Below are positions 1-9,527 of a DNA stretch of 51,068 bases, piece after piece. The translations under genes were made by a program, and so were the position numbers. The notes beneath the pieces were generated by a model. That model was not told where the DNA came from, ran no database searches, and worked only from the letters and a program-made list of their open reading frames with translations. Positions within the stretch are counted from its first letter, which is position 1; each line of letters begins with the position of its first letter. The stretch is from Treponema sp. (lineage in GTDB: Bacteria; Spirochaetota; Spirochaetia; Treponematales; Breznakiellaceae): contig JAISSB010000071.1 in assembly GCA_031273325.1 (NCBI GenBank), positions 1 through 51,068 on the forward strand, in the 5' to 3' direction.

Positions 1-1
1 G

Positions 2-637
2 CGTATCCTTAGGGGTCATCAATATTCTGTTTTGTCAGTAGCGTATAGTCCTGATGGGCGGCATATCGTTTCGGGGTCTTGGGATAACACCATCAAGATA
101 TGGGATGCAGAAAGCGGACAGATTCTGCGTACCCTTACCGGTCATCAAGATCCTGTTAATTCAGTAGCGTATAGTCCTGATGGGCGGCATATCGTTTCGG
201 GGTCTTGGGATAACACCATCAAGATATGGGATGCAGAAAGCGGACGGAATCTGCGTACCCTTAGAGGTAATCAATATTCTGTTATATCAGTAGCGTATAG
301 TCCTGATGGGCGGTTTATCGTGTCGGGGTCTGATGATCAAACTATCAGAATATGGGATGCAAAAAGCAGACGGAATCTGCGTACCCTTAGAGGTAATCAA
401 TATTCTGTTATATCAGTAGCGTATAGTCCTGATGGGCGGTTTATCGTGTCGGGGTCTGCTGATTTGTGGGGGTCTGCTGATGACACCATCAAGCTATGGG
501 ATGCGGAAAGCGGGTGGAATCTGCGTACCCTTAGGGGTCATCAATATTCTGTTAAATCAGTAGCGTATAGTCCTGATGGGCGGTTTATCGTGTCGGGGTC
601 TTTGGATAAAACCATCAAGCTATGGAGCGTGGAATGA
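2..637 (+). CDS. WD40-repeat (beta-propeller) protein, 3' part; 5' end lies outside the window
   Basis: Open frame runs from the window edge (RILRGHQYSVLSVAYSPDG...); repeated SVAYSPDGRxIVSGSxDxTIKxWDAES blades. Confidence 0.9.
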   Translation, partial: RILRGHQYSVLSVAYSPDGRHIVSGSWDNTIKIWDAESGQILRTLTGHQDPVNSVAYSPDGRHIVSGSWDNTIKIWDAESGRNLRTLRGNQYSVISVAYSPDGRFIVSGSDDQTIRIWDAKSRRNLRTLRGNQYSVISVAYSPDGRFIVSGSADLWGSADDTIKLWDAESGWNLRTLRGHQYSVKSVAYSPDGRFIVSGSLDKTIKLWSVE

Positions 638-805
638 AAGTCACAAAGATTACCAACCGGCGCGTCGTTTCAGATTTCGGGAAGCGCAAAATCCATCAAG
701 GGACAGACCTCAAAAGAGACAGACCTTGTGCAGGTCTTACAATACTTCTCCGCAGGTTTCTCCGCTATGAAGCAGGTCTCTTGCATACTTGCGGGAACCT
801 TTGCA

Positions 806-2086
806 TCATTCCTTAATCTGCCGGAACACTACCGGCGTCTGCCGCTCGTGATGTTCCGGGAATAGCACTGTGATCCGTGTCCCTTTTCCTTCAGCGCTTT
901 CCAAATGTATATCTGCGTTGTGTATCGTTGCAATGTGCTTTACAATGGCAAGTCCAAGTCCTGTCCCGCCCGTTTTCTTGGAGCGGGACTTATCCACCCG
1001 ATAGAACCGTTCAAAAACCCGCGCCTGCACATCACGGGGAATCCCGATTCCGGTGTCCGTTACCGTTGCCTCTACCCGCTTATTTTTTTGCCGGAACTCG
1101 ACGGTCACCTTGCCTCCCCGTTTGTTGTACTTTATCGCATTATCAATTACATTGAAGAACAATTCCCGGATCAACGACACTTGTACATTAATATACATCG
1201 GTGCGCCGCTCACCGTGATTGCAACGTCATGATCAGACGCTTTGAACGCAAGCGCCTCGATAGCCTCGCGGGCAACCGCCGTGATGTCTACTGTTTCAAA
1301 GGCGGCGTCCGGCTTCCCCTCGTCCAACTGAGACAACAGCAGCATGTCTTCAATGAGCGCAACGAGGCGCTCGGATTCGTCTTGTATCTTGTGAATACAC
1401 GAAGCCTTATCTACTTCCCGCACCATGCCGTTATTGAGCATCTCCGCATAGCCGGAAATACTCGTGAGCGGGGTCTTGAGTTCGTGTGATACATTTGCTG
1501 AAAATTCCCGACGCATCTTTTCGCTTTTCTTGAGATCCTCAAGCTGAACGGCTATATGCTGCATACGGTGTGCAAGACTTCCCGCTGCGATATTACTCAC
1601 GATAATAACGACCGCTACCACGGCGATAATCAACGGGACGGCGCGGGCAAAAAGAAAAAAGATACTGTGCTGGGTCTTTGCGGCACGAAGCACAAAGCCG
1701 TTGTCAAGCCGAAGCGCATAATAGGAACTCTCCATTCCCAATGTGCCGGAAAAGCGCTTGCTTTCCCCAAAACCCTGCTCCCATGCATCGCGGATTTCCT
1801 GCCGGTCGGCATGATTTTCAAGACTTTCAGGAGGAACTGTATTGTCATAGACCACCGTCCCCTCCGGATTCACGAGAGTCACGCGCATATCAGAAGATTT
1901 AATGGCTGAGAGTATTCCCTGAAGCTGCTCAAAAGGAACCGGTTTATATGCCTCCGCCCATGCGTGCATGTCCGCATAGAGCGCAGCTGAAAAATGCTGA
2001 TACAGCACCACACACACGGCGCTTGAAGTCAGCACAATGCCGCTCAAGCTGAGTAATGCCATACTTAAAAAAATCTGCTTTTTCAT
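806..2086 (-). CDS. phoR: Pho-type sensor histidine kinase
   Basis: N-terminal TM, FSANVSHELKTPLTSISGYAEML H-box, DTGIGIP and GGTGLGLAIVKHI ATPase motifs; directly downstream of the phoB-like gene and pst operon. Confidence 0.85.
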   Translation of the reverse strand: MKKQIFLSMALLSLSGIVLTSSAVCVVLYQHFSAALYADMHAWAEAYKPVPFEQLQGILSAIKSSDMRVTLVNPEGTVVYDNTVPPESLENHADRQEIRDAWEQGFGESKRFSGTLGMESSYYALRLDNGFVLRAAKTQHSIFFLFARAVPLIIAVVAVVIIVSNIAAGSLAHRMQHIAVQLEDLKKSEKMRREFSANVSHELKTPLTSISGYAEMLNNGMVREVDKASCIHKIQDESERLVALIEDMLLLSQLDEGKPDAAFETVDITAVAREAIEALAFKASDHDVAITVSGAPMYINVQVSLIRELFFNVIDNAIKYNKRGGKVTVEFRQKNKRVEATVTDTGIGIPRDVQARVFERFYRVDKSRSKKTGGTGLGLAIVKHIATIHNADIHLESAEGKGTRITVLFPEHHERQTPVVFRQIKE

Positions 2087-2130
2087 ACTCTTTTAATACA
2101 CCGCGGGATTCGAGAGAAGCGCTCGGCAGT

Positions 2131-2808
2131 TCAAGATTCGATTTTGTATCCAACATTGCGGACGGTCTTGATCGCATTGCCGGCTTCACCAAGCTTGTGC
2201 CGAAGGGACTTGATGTGCATGTCAACAGTGCGGCTTTCGCCGTAATAATCAAATCCCCACACCTTCGAGAGTATTTTTTCCCGGCTCAAGACAATACTTT
2301 CATGGTGCATGAGATACTGTAACAACTCGAACTCCTTGTACGTTAAGAGAATTTCCGCACCGTTTACCATAACACTGCGCTTGTCCCGATGCATGGTAAT
2401 AGTACCAACGGTATGCTGATTTTCCGGAGCGGCGTCCGGCACGCTTCTCCTCAACACCGCCCGAACCCGTGCAATCGTCTCCATAACCGAAAAAGGCTTC
2501 GTGATATAGTCGTCCGCCCCTAAATCAAGCCCTTTGATACGGTCGTATTCCGCACTCTTTGCAGTCAGCATAATAACCGGTATTGCGCTCGTTTTTTCTG
2601 AAGCTTTGAGCTTCTTGAGAATATCTACCCCGTTCTCGCCTGGCAGCATAATATCTAAAAGGATTAAATCCGGTATGCGGGTATACAGTGCGGCATAAAA
2701 AGCTTCACCGTCCGCAAACCCTGTAGTCATGAAGCCTGCAGCCGTCAACGCATAGACAATCAGCTCGCGGATATTCTGATCGTCCTCTATCGTGTCTATT
2801 TTTTGCAC
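2131..2808 (-). CDS. phoB: PhoB-like response regulator (OmpR/PhoB winged helix), probable GTG start
   Basis: Receiver domain (DLILLDIMLPGENG, MLTAKS, KPFS) and C-terminal wHTH (YKEFELLQYLM...SRTVDMHIKSLRHKL); RBS GAGGAGGGAATA before GTG CAA AAA. Confidence 0.85.
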   Translation of the reverse strand: MQKIDTIEDDQNIRELIVYALTAAGFMTTGFADGEAFYAALYTRIPDLILLDIMLPGENGVDILKKLKASEKTSAIPVIMLTAKSAEYDRIKGLDLGADDYITKPFSVMETIARVRAVLRRSVPDAAPENQHTVGTITMHRDKRSVMVNGAEILLTYKEFELLQYLMHHESIVLSREKILSKVWGFDYYGESRTVDMHIKSLRHKLGEAGNAIKTVRNVGYKIES

Positions 2809-2810
2809 TA

Positions 2811-3135
2811 TTCCCTCCTCATTTATGCAGCGCTGCACTCTTTTTTTTAGCTTGAGGTCTGTCCCCTAATACAGTATCGAAGTTGGCACCCTCATCAGCC
2901 AAATCTTCCGGTGATATATTCCCTTCTCTTTATGCGGCACTGCATTCTTTTTTTTAGCTTGGGGTCTGTCCCCTAATACAGTATCGGAAGTCGACGCCCC
3001 CATTAGCTGAATCTCCCGGCGATATATTCCCTCCTCTTTATGCGGTACTGCATTCTTTTTTTTAGCTTGGGGTCTGTCCCCTAACAACAGTATCGAAGTT
3101 GGCACCCCCATCAGCCAAATCTCCCGGCGATATAA
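2811..3135. repeat. Three tandem copies of a ~107-bp unit between pstB and phoB
   Basis: AGCTTG(A/G)GGTCTGTCCCCTAA recurs at 2849, 2956 and 3064 (spacing 107 and 108 bp), each with the same flanks. Confidence 0.9.
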
Positions 3136-3881
3136 TCTTCTGTTTGTTTTTCAACGGGATAGGCAAACAGTTGCTCAGTTGCACCGTATTCAACCATTTC
3201 ACCGTGGAGAAAAAAAGCGGTATAGGTGCTGATCCGTGCTGCTTGCTGCATATTGTGGGTTACTATAATGATACTGTAGGCTTTTTGGAGCGTCTTTAAT
3301 AACTCTTCAATTTTTCCGGTGGAAATAGGGTCAAGTGCGCTCGTCGGCTCGTCTAATAACAGCACATCCGGTGACACCGCAAGCGCCCGCGCTATGCAGA
3401 GCCGCTGTTGCTGTCCTCCGGAAAGTCCAAGTGCTGATTTCTTGAGCCGATCCTTAAGCTCGTCCCACAAAGCTGCGTCGCGGAGTGATTGCTCAACGAC
3501 GGCATTGAGTTTAACCGGCGAAGTTATCCCATGGGTCCGCGGTCCAAAAGCAACATTATCAAACACGGTCATGGGAAAGGGATTCGGTTTCTGAAAAACC
3601 ATTCCAACCCGCTTCCGAAGGATATTTATATCAATATTCCCATAAATGTCTTGACCGAACAAGCGCACCGTTCCGCTTACAACGCATCCTGCTATCAGAT
3701 CGTTCATACGGTTGAGTGTTTTGAGCAAGGTACTCTTTCCACACCCGGAAGGACCAATGAATGCGGTTATAGTATTCATGGGGATATTCATCGTGATCCT
3801 TTTGAGTGCGTGAAGGTTACCGTAAGAGACTGCAACGCGGTGCAGTTCAAAGCAATTCATGACTTTATCCCAGCAATTCAT
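3111..3881 (-). CDS. pstB: Phosphate ABC transporter ATP-binding protein
   Basis: [20 protein letters not shown] Walker [16 protein letters not shown] signature, [12 protein letters not shown]. Confidence 0.95.
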   Translation of the reverse strand: MNCWDKVMNCFELHRVAVSYGNLHALKRITMNIPMNTITAFIGPSGCGKSTLLKTLNRMNDLIAGCVVSGTVRLFGQDIYGNIDINILRKRVGMVFQKPNPFPMTVFDNVAFGPRTHGITSPVKLNAVVEQSLRDAALWDELKDRLKKSALGLSGGQQQRLCIARALAVSPDVLLLDEPTSALDPISTGKIEELLKTLQKAYSIIIVTHNMQQAARISTYTAFFLHGEMVEYGATEQLFAYPVEKQTEDYIAGRFG

Positions 3882-4708
3882 GGTTTTATCCCAACCCTTC
3901 GTGCAAGTGCTGCGGCAGACGCGTTGATTAGGATTACAACAACGAGCAGAATCACTGCGGTCGCATATCCTTCGCCGGTGTGCAATCCTTCACTGGACAG
4001 TGCATACATGTGAACGGACAGTGTCCGCACTGACTGAAGAGGGCTGAACGGAATCTGTGCAACAGTTCCCGCCGTATAGATCAGTGCCGCTGTTTCTCCC
4101 ACGATGCGCCCAATTGCAAGCATAACGCCGGCAACAATACCCGGCATTGCTGCGGGAAGTACGATACGGAACACCGTTCTCAATCTTCCGGCGCCGAGTC
4201 CAAAGGCCCCTTCACGCCACGTATCCGGCACAGACCGAAGCGCTTCTTCTGAAGAACGCATGATCAGCGGCACTATCATAATCGATAAGGTACAAGCGCC
4301 GGCTATCAATGAAAAGCCCCAGCCGAGGAAGGTCACGAAGAAAAGCATCCCGAACAGTCCATAAACGATAGACGGAATGCCGGACAGTGTTTCGACAGTC
4401 ATCCGGATAATCGCCACAATGGGCGCCCCGCGCGGTGCGTATTCTGCAAGCCATATTGCCGCGCACACGCTGCACGGCACTGCAAGCGCAAGCGACAGTA
4501 CGATCATGGCAATAGTAGACACGAGCGCCGGCATGAGCGAGACATTTTCGGACGTATACTGCAACGCAAAGAGGCGCGGCGTTATATGGGGAATTCCTTT
4601 TAAAAGAATAAAGCCGATCAGATAGATCAGGACTGCAACGGTCAGGACCGCGGCACTCTGCGTCGCAAGACGCAAGATTAATTCAGTGTAATGGGATGCT
4701 TTCTTCAT
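3878..4708 (-). CDS. pstA: Phosphate ABC transporter permease PstA
   Basis: Multi-TM permease with [17 protein letters not shown] and [15 protein letters not shown] motifs; overlaps pstB start. Confidence 0.9.
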   Translation of the reverse strand: MKKASHYTELILRLATQSAAVLTVAVLIYLIGFILLKGIPHITPRLFALQYTSENVSLMPALVSTIAMIVLSLALAVPCSVCAAIWLAEYAPRGAPIVAIIRMTVETLSGIPSIVYGLFGMLFFVTFLGWGFSLIAGACTLSIMIVPLIMRSSEEALRSVPDTWREGAFGLGAGRLRTVFRIVLPAAMPGIVAGVMLAIGRIVGETAALIYTAGTVAQIPFSPLQSVRTLSVHMYALSSEGLHTGEGYATAVILLVVVILINASAAALARRVGIKP

Positions 4709-5570
4709 GCTGCAGCAACCGTACGCTCAAGTTTATAACTATAATGCAGACAAACAGTACCACGCCGGTTCCAATCAACGCTCCCCGGTGGAGATCGGCT
4801 GCATAGCCCATTTCAATAACGATATTTGCCGTCAAAGTACGAACTCCTTTTAAAAGAGAGACCGGCATACGCGCTTGATTGCCGGCCACCATTACAACAG
4901 CCATTGTTTCACCGACTGCGCGGCCGACACTCAGCACCACTCCGGCAAAGACACCGGATTTTGCAGCGGGAAGTATGGCATAAAAGACCGCACGGTAATG
5001 CCCGGCGCCAAGGGCCCGCGCTCCTTCATAATACTGTTCCGGCACTGCACGGAGCGCACTTTCAGCAATGACGATCACCGTTGGGAGGATCATAATCCCA
5101 AGCAAGACGCTCGCCGACAGTATGCTGTTTCCTATAATCGGCACAATTGCACCGATTCCGAAAAGGCCGTAGACAACTGAAGGAATACCGGCGAGCAGTT
5201 CTATAGCTGGTTTAACGACCCGGTACAGCTTGTCCGGGCAGCCCTGTGCAAGGAACACGGCAGTAAGAATACCGATAGGGACGCCGATACTGATTGCTCC
5301 GGCCGTTACATACAGACTGCCGACAATCATCGGCAGTATACCGAAGGCGCTCGGAACGTTTGTCGGCGACCACTCCTGAGTAAAAAGGAATGGACTAATA
5401 CCAATCGTTCCAATTGCCGGAAGACCGTTCACCAGTAAGAAGAAGCAGATCAGTGCAAGCGCAAGTATAGCAACCACGGCAGAGAAAAAGAACACTCCGT
5501 GCATACATGTTTCTCTTATCGCTTGCAGAGAAGCGTGCGTCCTCTGATTCATTTGATCACGCGGTTCCAC
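4683..5570 (-). CDS. pstC: Phosphate ABC transporter permease PstC
   Basis: LLAGIPSVVYGLFGIGAIVP and GRAVGETMAVVMVAGN motifs; gene order. Confidence 0.9.
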   Translation of the reverse strand: MEPRDQMNQRTHASLQAIRETCMHGVFFFSAVVAILALALICFFLLVNGLPAIGTIGISPFLFTQEWSPTNVPSAFGILPMIVGSLYVTAGAISIGVPIGILTAVFLAQGCPDKLYRVVKPAIELLAGIPSVVYGLFGIGAIVPIIGNSILSASVLLGIMILPTVIVIAESALRAVPEQYYEGARALGAGHYRAVFYAILPAAKSGVFAGVVLSVGRAVGETMAVVMVAGNQARMPVSLLKGVRTLTANIVIEMGYAADLHRGALIGTGVVLFVCIIVINLSVRLLQHEESIPLH

Positions 5571-6419
5571 TGCACTGTCTCTCCGGTAAAGATCGCTTTC
5601 ACCTGGTCTTTGGTAAGATCTTCCACAGGATTTTGACCGTGTACGATGACAGCAATGCCGTCAATGGCGATCTTTGTTGGGTTGAGTTGCGCCAACTCAC
5701 TCTCTCTCAAATCACGGCTTACCATACCGATATCACATATTCCCCGCACAGTAGCGGTTATGCCGGTTGAAGAATCACTCTGCTGTATTTCAATACCCAC
5801 GCTCGGATTCAATGCACGGTATGCCTCGCTCAATTTTTCCATAACGGGCGTTACCGAAGACGAGCCTGCCACGATAATCGTGCCGGAACGTGCCGTTCCT
5901 GCGTAGCTATCCGCGTCGGTATACACGGGAATATAGTTCTGTCCAACAACCGCTTGTCCTTCTGCTGAAGTTATAAAGCGGATAAAGTCTTGCACTATTC
6001 CGGTTGCTTCACCCTTTGTTACGATATAAAAGGGGCGTGCAACCGTGTAGGCGCCTGAAGCTACGAGGTCTGTGCGGGGACTAACACCGTCTATGCTGAC
6101 CGCTTTGACCGTGCTATTCAATGAGCCGAGTGAAATGTACCCGATAGCGTATTTATCCCCGGCGATATTCAACATCATAACGTCTGTTTGCCTGGCAATA
6201 ACGGCTTCTTTGGTCGTCATATCGTTCCGGCTGCCGTCCGCTCCCCTTTGTTCAATACCAAACAGCTCAATGAATGCACCGCGCGTTCCCGAACCGTCCT
6301 CACGGGACACGACATTGATATTCTTCTGCGGGTCAAAACTGTTCGTTTCACCTCTACCGTTTGCAAAAACCGCTCCGGCGGTAAGCAGTGCAAGAAAAAC
6401 GCTTAGCGTTTCTTTCATA
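5549..6419 (-). CDS. pstS: Phosphate ABC transporter substrate-binding protein
   Basis: SREDGSGTRGAFIELFG and SGTIIVAGSSSVTPVMEKLSEAY motifs; signal peptide MKETLSVFLALLTAGAVFA; RBS AAGGAG before the ATG at 6419. Confidence 0.88.
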
Positions 6420-6510
6420 TTAAATCTCCTTATAAAAGTTATATTGAGATAATAGGTTCTATATGTATAATCTGTGAGCAATCACAAGTAAAAAGTGTGT
6501 AAAGTATTAA

Positions 6511-6900
6511 GGGACAGCCCCCGTGAGGTCTGTCCCCGTTTGACTTAGAGGTCTGTCCCCGTTTGACTAGAGGTCTGTCTGTTTAGCTTAGAGGTCTGGC
6601 TTAGAGGTCTGTCCCCGTTTGACTTAGAGGTCTGTCTGCTTTAGCTTAGAGGTCTGCTTTAGCTTAGAGGTCTGTCCCCGTTAGCTTGAGGTCTGTCCCC
6701 GTTTAGCTTAGAGGGCTGTCTGTTTAGCTTAGAGGTCTGTCCCCTTTGACTAGAGGTCTGTCCCCGTTTGACTAGAGGTCTGTCCCCTTTGACTAGAGGT
6801 CTGTCCCCGTTTGACTAGAGGTCTGTCCCCTTTGACTAGAGGTCTGTCCCCGTTTGACTAGAGGTCTGTCCCCGTTTTAGCTTGGGGTTTATCCCCGTTT
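6511..6900. repeat. Array of ~17 short units based on AGGTCTGTCCCC(G)TTTGACTAG
   Basis: Direct reading; units of mostly 21-23 bp plus truncated variants. Confidence 0.95.
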
Positions 6901-7090
6901 GAAGTACCTTGATACGAAGCTATCAAGGGGTTTGAGACGATGCTGTGAAGGACCTTGAGACGATGCTATGAAGGACTTTGAGACGAGCCTGTGAAAGACT
7001 TTCACACGAGCCGGTGAAGGACTTTCACACGAGCCGGTGAAGGACTTTGAGCCGATGCTATGAAAGACCTTGAGACGAGCCTATCAGTGG
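6901..7090. repeat. Tandem array of ~8 units of about 23 bp, (GAAGGACTTTGAGACGATGCTAT)n, with inverted-repeat character
   Basis: Direct reading; perfect IR CCTTGATA-cgaagc-TATCAAGG at 6907-6928. Confidence 0.93.
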
Positions 7091-7185
7091 TCTGTTCATG
7101 TTTTTCCATAAAATTTTTAAAAACTGAATCAAAAGTAACAGCCGTTCCTTTATCTACTATATAACCTATTTTAAGGAGGATTATT

Positions 7186-7605
7186 ATGAAGGTTTTTTGT
7201 ACGATTTTGCTTACGGTGTTGTTGACAAACTGCAGGAGCGACCACATTCCGGATAACCCAGAAAGTATACAAACAAAACCTCTTATCCCGCTGGATTCAC
7301 CAGAAGAACAAGAAAAAGTACCTGAAGGTACCCTGAACATTAAGTTCAATGCTAAAGGAATACTCAGCGTGTATGGAATACCTGAGGGAGGATTGATACT
7401 TTCCTCGAATGGATTATCAGAATGCGTTTTACTCATTGAAGACAGTTCTATTGAATACTGGATAGACGGGAAAAAAGTCAACAATCCCAAGCATGTTCTT
7501 TACGCTTCAGATTACGCTGCACCCGTCCATTCAATGACATTTATTGGAACAAAAGACGGTATTTGGCAAAGTTATTCATTCATTTTTATTGTGGAGGACC
7601 TATGA
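7186..7605 (+). CDS. Small putative lipoprotein, translationally coupled to the next gene
   Basis: MKVFCTILLTVLLTNC lipobox; RBS AAGGAGG; stop TGA overlaps next ATG. Confidence 0.6.
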   Translation: MKVFCTILLTVLLTNCRSDHIPDNPESIQTKPLIPLDSPEEQEKVPEGTLNIKFNAKGILSVYGIPEGGLILSSNGLSECVLLIEDSSIEYWIDGKKVNNPKHVLYASDYAAPVHSMTFIGTKDGIWQSYSFIFIVEDL

Positions 7606-9473
7606 AAACCATTGTTTTTACCTTTGTTGTATTGCTTTTATGGAATGCTTGTTCACCGGACGATGATTCATATATCGATACAAACTATGGAGAAGTTCGG
7701 GTACATATTAACAGCGGCGCCCGCACTATTAATCCGGATTGGACTACGTTTAATCACTTTCGCCTCACTTTCATTGGAGAAGCCTTAACGATGAGTAAGG
7801 AATATACGGTACAAAACGGGCAGGGAATACTTTCTATATCCATGAAACCCGGATTCTGGACTCTTATTGTCAGTGCTTATTCGGATAATGGCGATAAAGA
7901 ACAGGCGCACATGCAAGGAAATACTACTGTCACCGTTGAATCGGGAAAATCCGTTGAAGTTACGGTAGCTCTTGATAACATTGTTGCTCCGTATGGAACA
8001 ATGGGAACATTTTCATATTCGATTCAATTTCCGGAATCGCTAGTAACATCTGCTTCATTACACATGTCTTTTTTAGATCAATATACCGGTAATTTTGTAC
8101 GTATGGAAACTGTTAATCTTATTGACACCGCTGTAATTGATAATGTTCATACGGGAATATTAACGCTTCCCTCAGGGTATTATCTCATGAATATACAGCT
8201 TTCAACAACTTATCCGGTTACCGGTAGAACGGATATTGTGTACATTTATCCAAATATGGAAACAAAAACGCCTCAATATACGTTCACCGAACAGTTTTTT
8301 CCTCATTATAATGAGGTGGATGAATCATTAACCCTTGATAACATCAAAGAGTACCTTGATGCTTTAAGCGAGAATACCGTTACCACTCCTTATGAAATAA
8401 ACATTGCTATTGACGTGGAACATGAGTTAAACACTTTATACGATTTACTTGATAAATATGTTGTACTTGATTTAAGTGGTGGAAGCGGAAATACATTTGG
8501 TACCGTTAAAACTGCGGTTAACACTGAGTATATTGTTTCTATTACTGTACCGGACACTGTAACTGCCATAACAGATAATGCGTTCAGCGGTTACACAGCG
8601 TTGAAATATGTTGAAATGGAAAACGTTACCACTGTGCCGGCACATGCATTTGCAGATTGTGACGCGCTTGAAACGTTAAAAGTTCCTTCATTGAAGACCG
8701 TCGTTTCTGAAGGTGTTGATAATCTTAAAAGAATTCTCTTTGCTTTAGATGCAAATACTCCGGAAACTCCTTATACTGTTGAGATTAGCACAGTTGATTT
8801 ATCTAAAAAACCTCAATTAGAAGCATTGTATGCAGCGCTGATTCGCTATGTTAATCTTGATTTGACTCATTGCAGCGGAAAAGACATTGCAAACTGTTTG
8901 TTTGATGAAGTTACTGATCCTAAAAATCCCAACATGATTAATATTGTATCAATTATCTTTCCTACATCGGTAGAAACAATAAATAACAAGCGTTTCACCA
9001 AATGTACTAATTTGGTATCGGTACAAGGCGAAGGAGTAACAACTATAAAAACTAAAGCTTTTGCGGGGTGTACTGCCCTTAAATCAATTAACTTTCCCTC
9101 AGTAACAAAAATAGAATGTAACAGTACAGCCAGTTCTGAAGGAGTATTTTACAACTGTTCAAAGTTAACAGACGTTGAAATACCAAGAATAGAAGAGCTT
9201 GGCAACTTTATATTCTATAACTGCTCGTCACTTCAGACGCTGAATATGCCGGAGATTCAATCCATTGGAAAACGTGCTTTCAAAGGAAGCGGCATTTCTT
9301 CAATTACCCTTGGAGAAACAGTTCCAACACTCGGCGAAAAAGTATTCGAAGGTATTAATCCATTATCAATTATGTACGTTCCGGCTGATAAAGTTGAAGA
9401 GTACCGTACAACTACCGTTTCTGGTTGGACAGACGAGCTAAAAGCACAAGTCACCCAGATTCCAGCTCAATAA
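7602..9473 (+). CDS. BspA-like leucine-rich-repeat (LRR_5) lipoprotein
   Basis: MKTIVFTFVVLLLWNAC lipobox; repeated IxxNAFxxxTxLxxVxxxxVTTIxxxAFxxCxxL pattern. Confidence 0.8.
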   Translation: MKTIVFTFVVLLLWNACSPDDDSYIDTNYGEVRVHINSGARTINPDWTTFNHFRLTFIGEALTMSKEYTVQNGQGILSISMKPGFWTLIVSAYSDNGDKEQAHMQGNTTVTVESGKSVEVTVALDNIVAPYGTMGTFSYSIQFPESLVTSASLHMSFLDQYTGNFVRMETVNLIDTAVIDNVHTGILTLPSGYYLMNIQLSTTYPVTGRTDIVYIYPNMETKTPQYTFTEQFFPHYNEVDESLTLDNIKEYLDALSENTVTTPYEINIAIDVEHELNTLYDLLDKYVVLDLSGGSGNTFGTVKTAVNTEYIVSITVPDTVTAITDNAFSGYTALKYVEMENVTTVPAHAFADCDALETLKVPSLKTVVSEGVDNLKRILFALDANTPETPYTVEISTVDLSKKPQLEALYAALIRYVNLDLTHCSGKDIANCLFDEVTDPKNPNMINIVSIIFPTSVETINNKRFTKCTNLVSVQGEGVTTIKTKAFAGCTALKSINFPSVTKIECNSTASSEGVFYNCSKLTDVEIPRIEELGNFIFYNCSSLQTLNMPEIQSIGKRAFKGSGISSITLGETVPTLGEKVFEGINPLSIMYVPADKVEEYRTTTVSGWTDELKAQVTQIPAQ

Positions 9474-9492
9474 AACAAACTATTATGAGAAA

Positions 9493-9512
9493 CCCCCGAT
9501 TAAAACCGGGGG
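9493..9512. terminator. Short stem-loop between convergent genes, candidate terminator
   Basis: CCCCCG-attaaaac-CGGGGG, followed by AT-rich DNA. Confidence 0.5.
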
Positions 9513-9527
9513 AATATATTGATTATG

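Noticed and set aside
721-737. Intrinsic terminator AGACCT-tgtgc-AGGTCT between WD40 and phoR
   Set aside because: Stem is only 6 bp and no U-tract follows; more likely a degenerate copy of the dispersed word.
877-1909. Plus-strand ORFs of 92-194 aa
   Set aside because: Antisense shadows of phoR.
2866-3111. 81-aa minus-strand ORF
   Set aside because: By-product of the ~107-bp triplication; repeats of the pstB tail and spacer.
6511-6900. Pho-box array upstream of pstS (CTGTC-like words with ~22-bp spacing)
   Set aside because: The same word occurs beside unrelated genes (chemoreceptors, era, malE), so it is not specific to Pho regulation.
7002-7490. 162-aa minus-strand ORF
   Set aside because: Antisense to the better-supported lipoprotein gene and runs into the repeat array.
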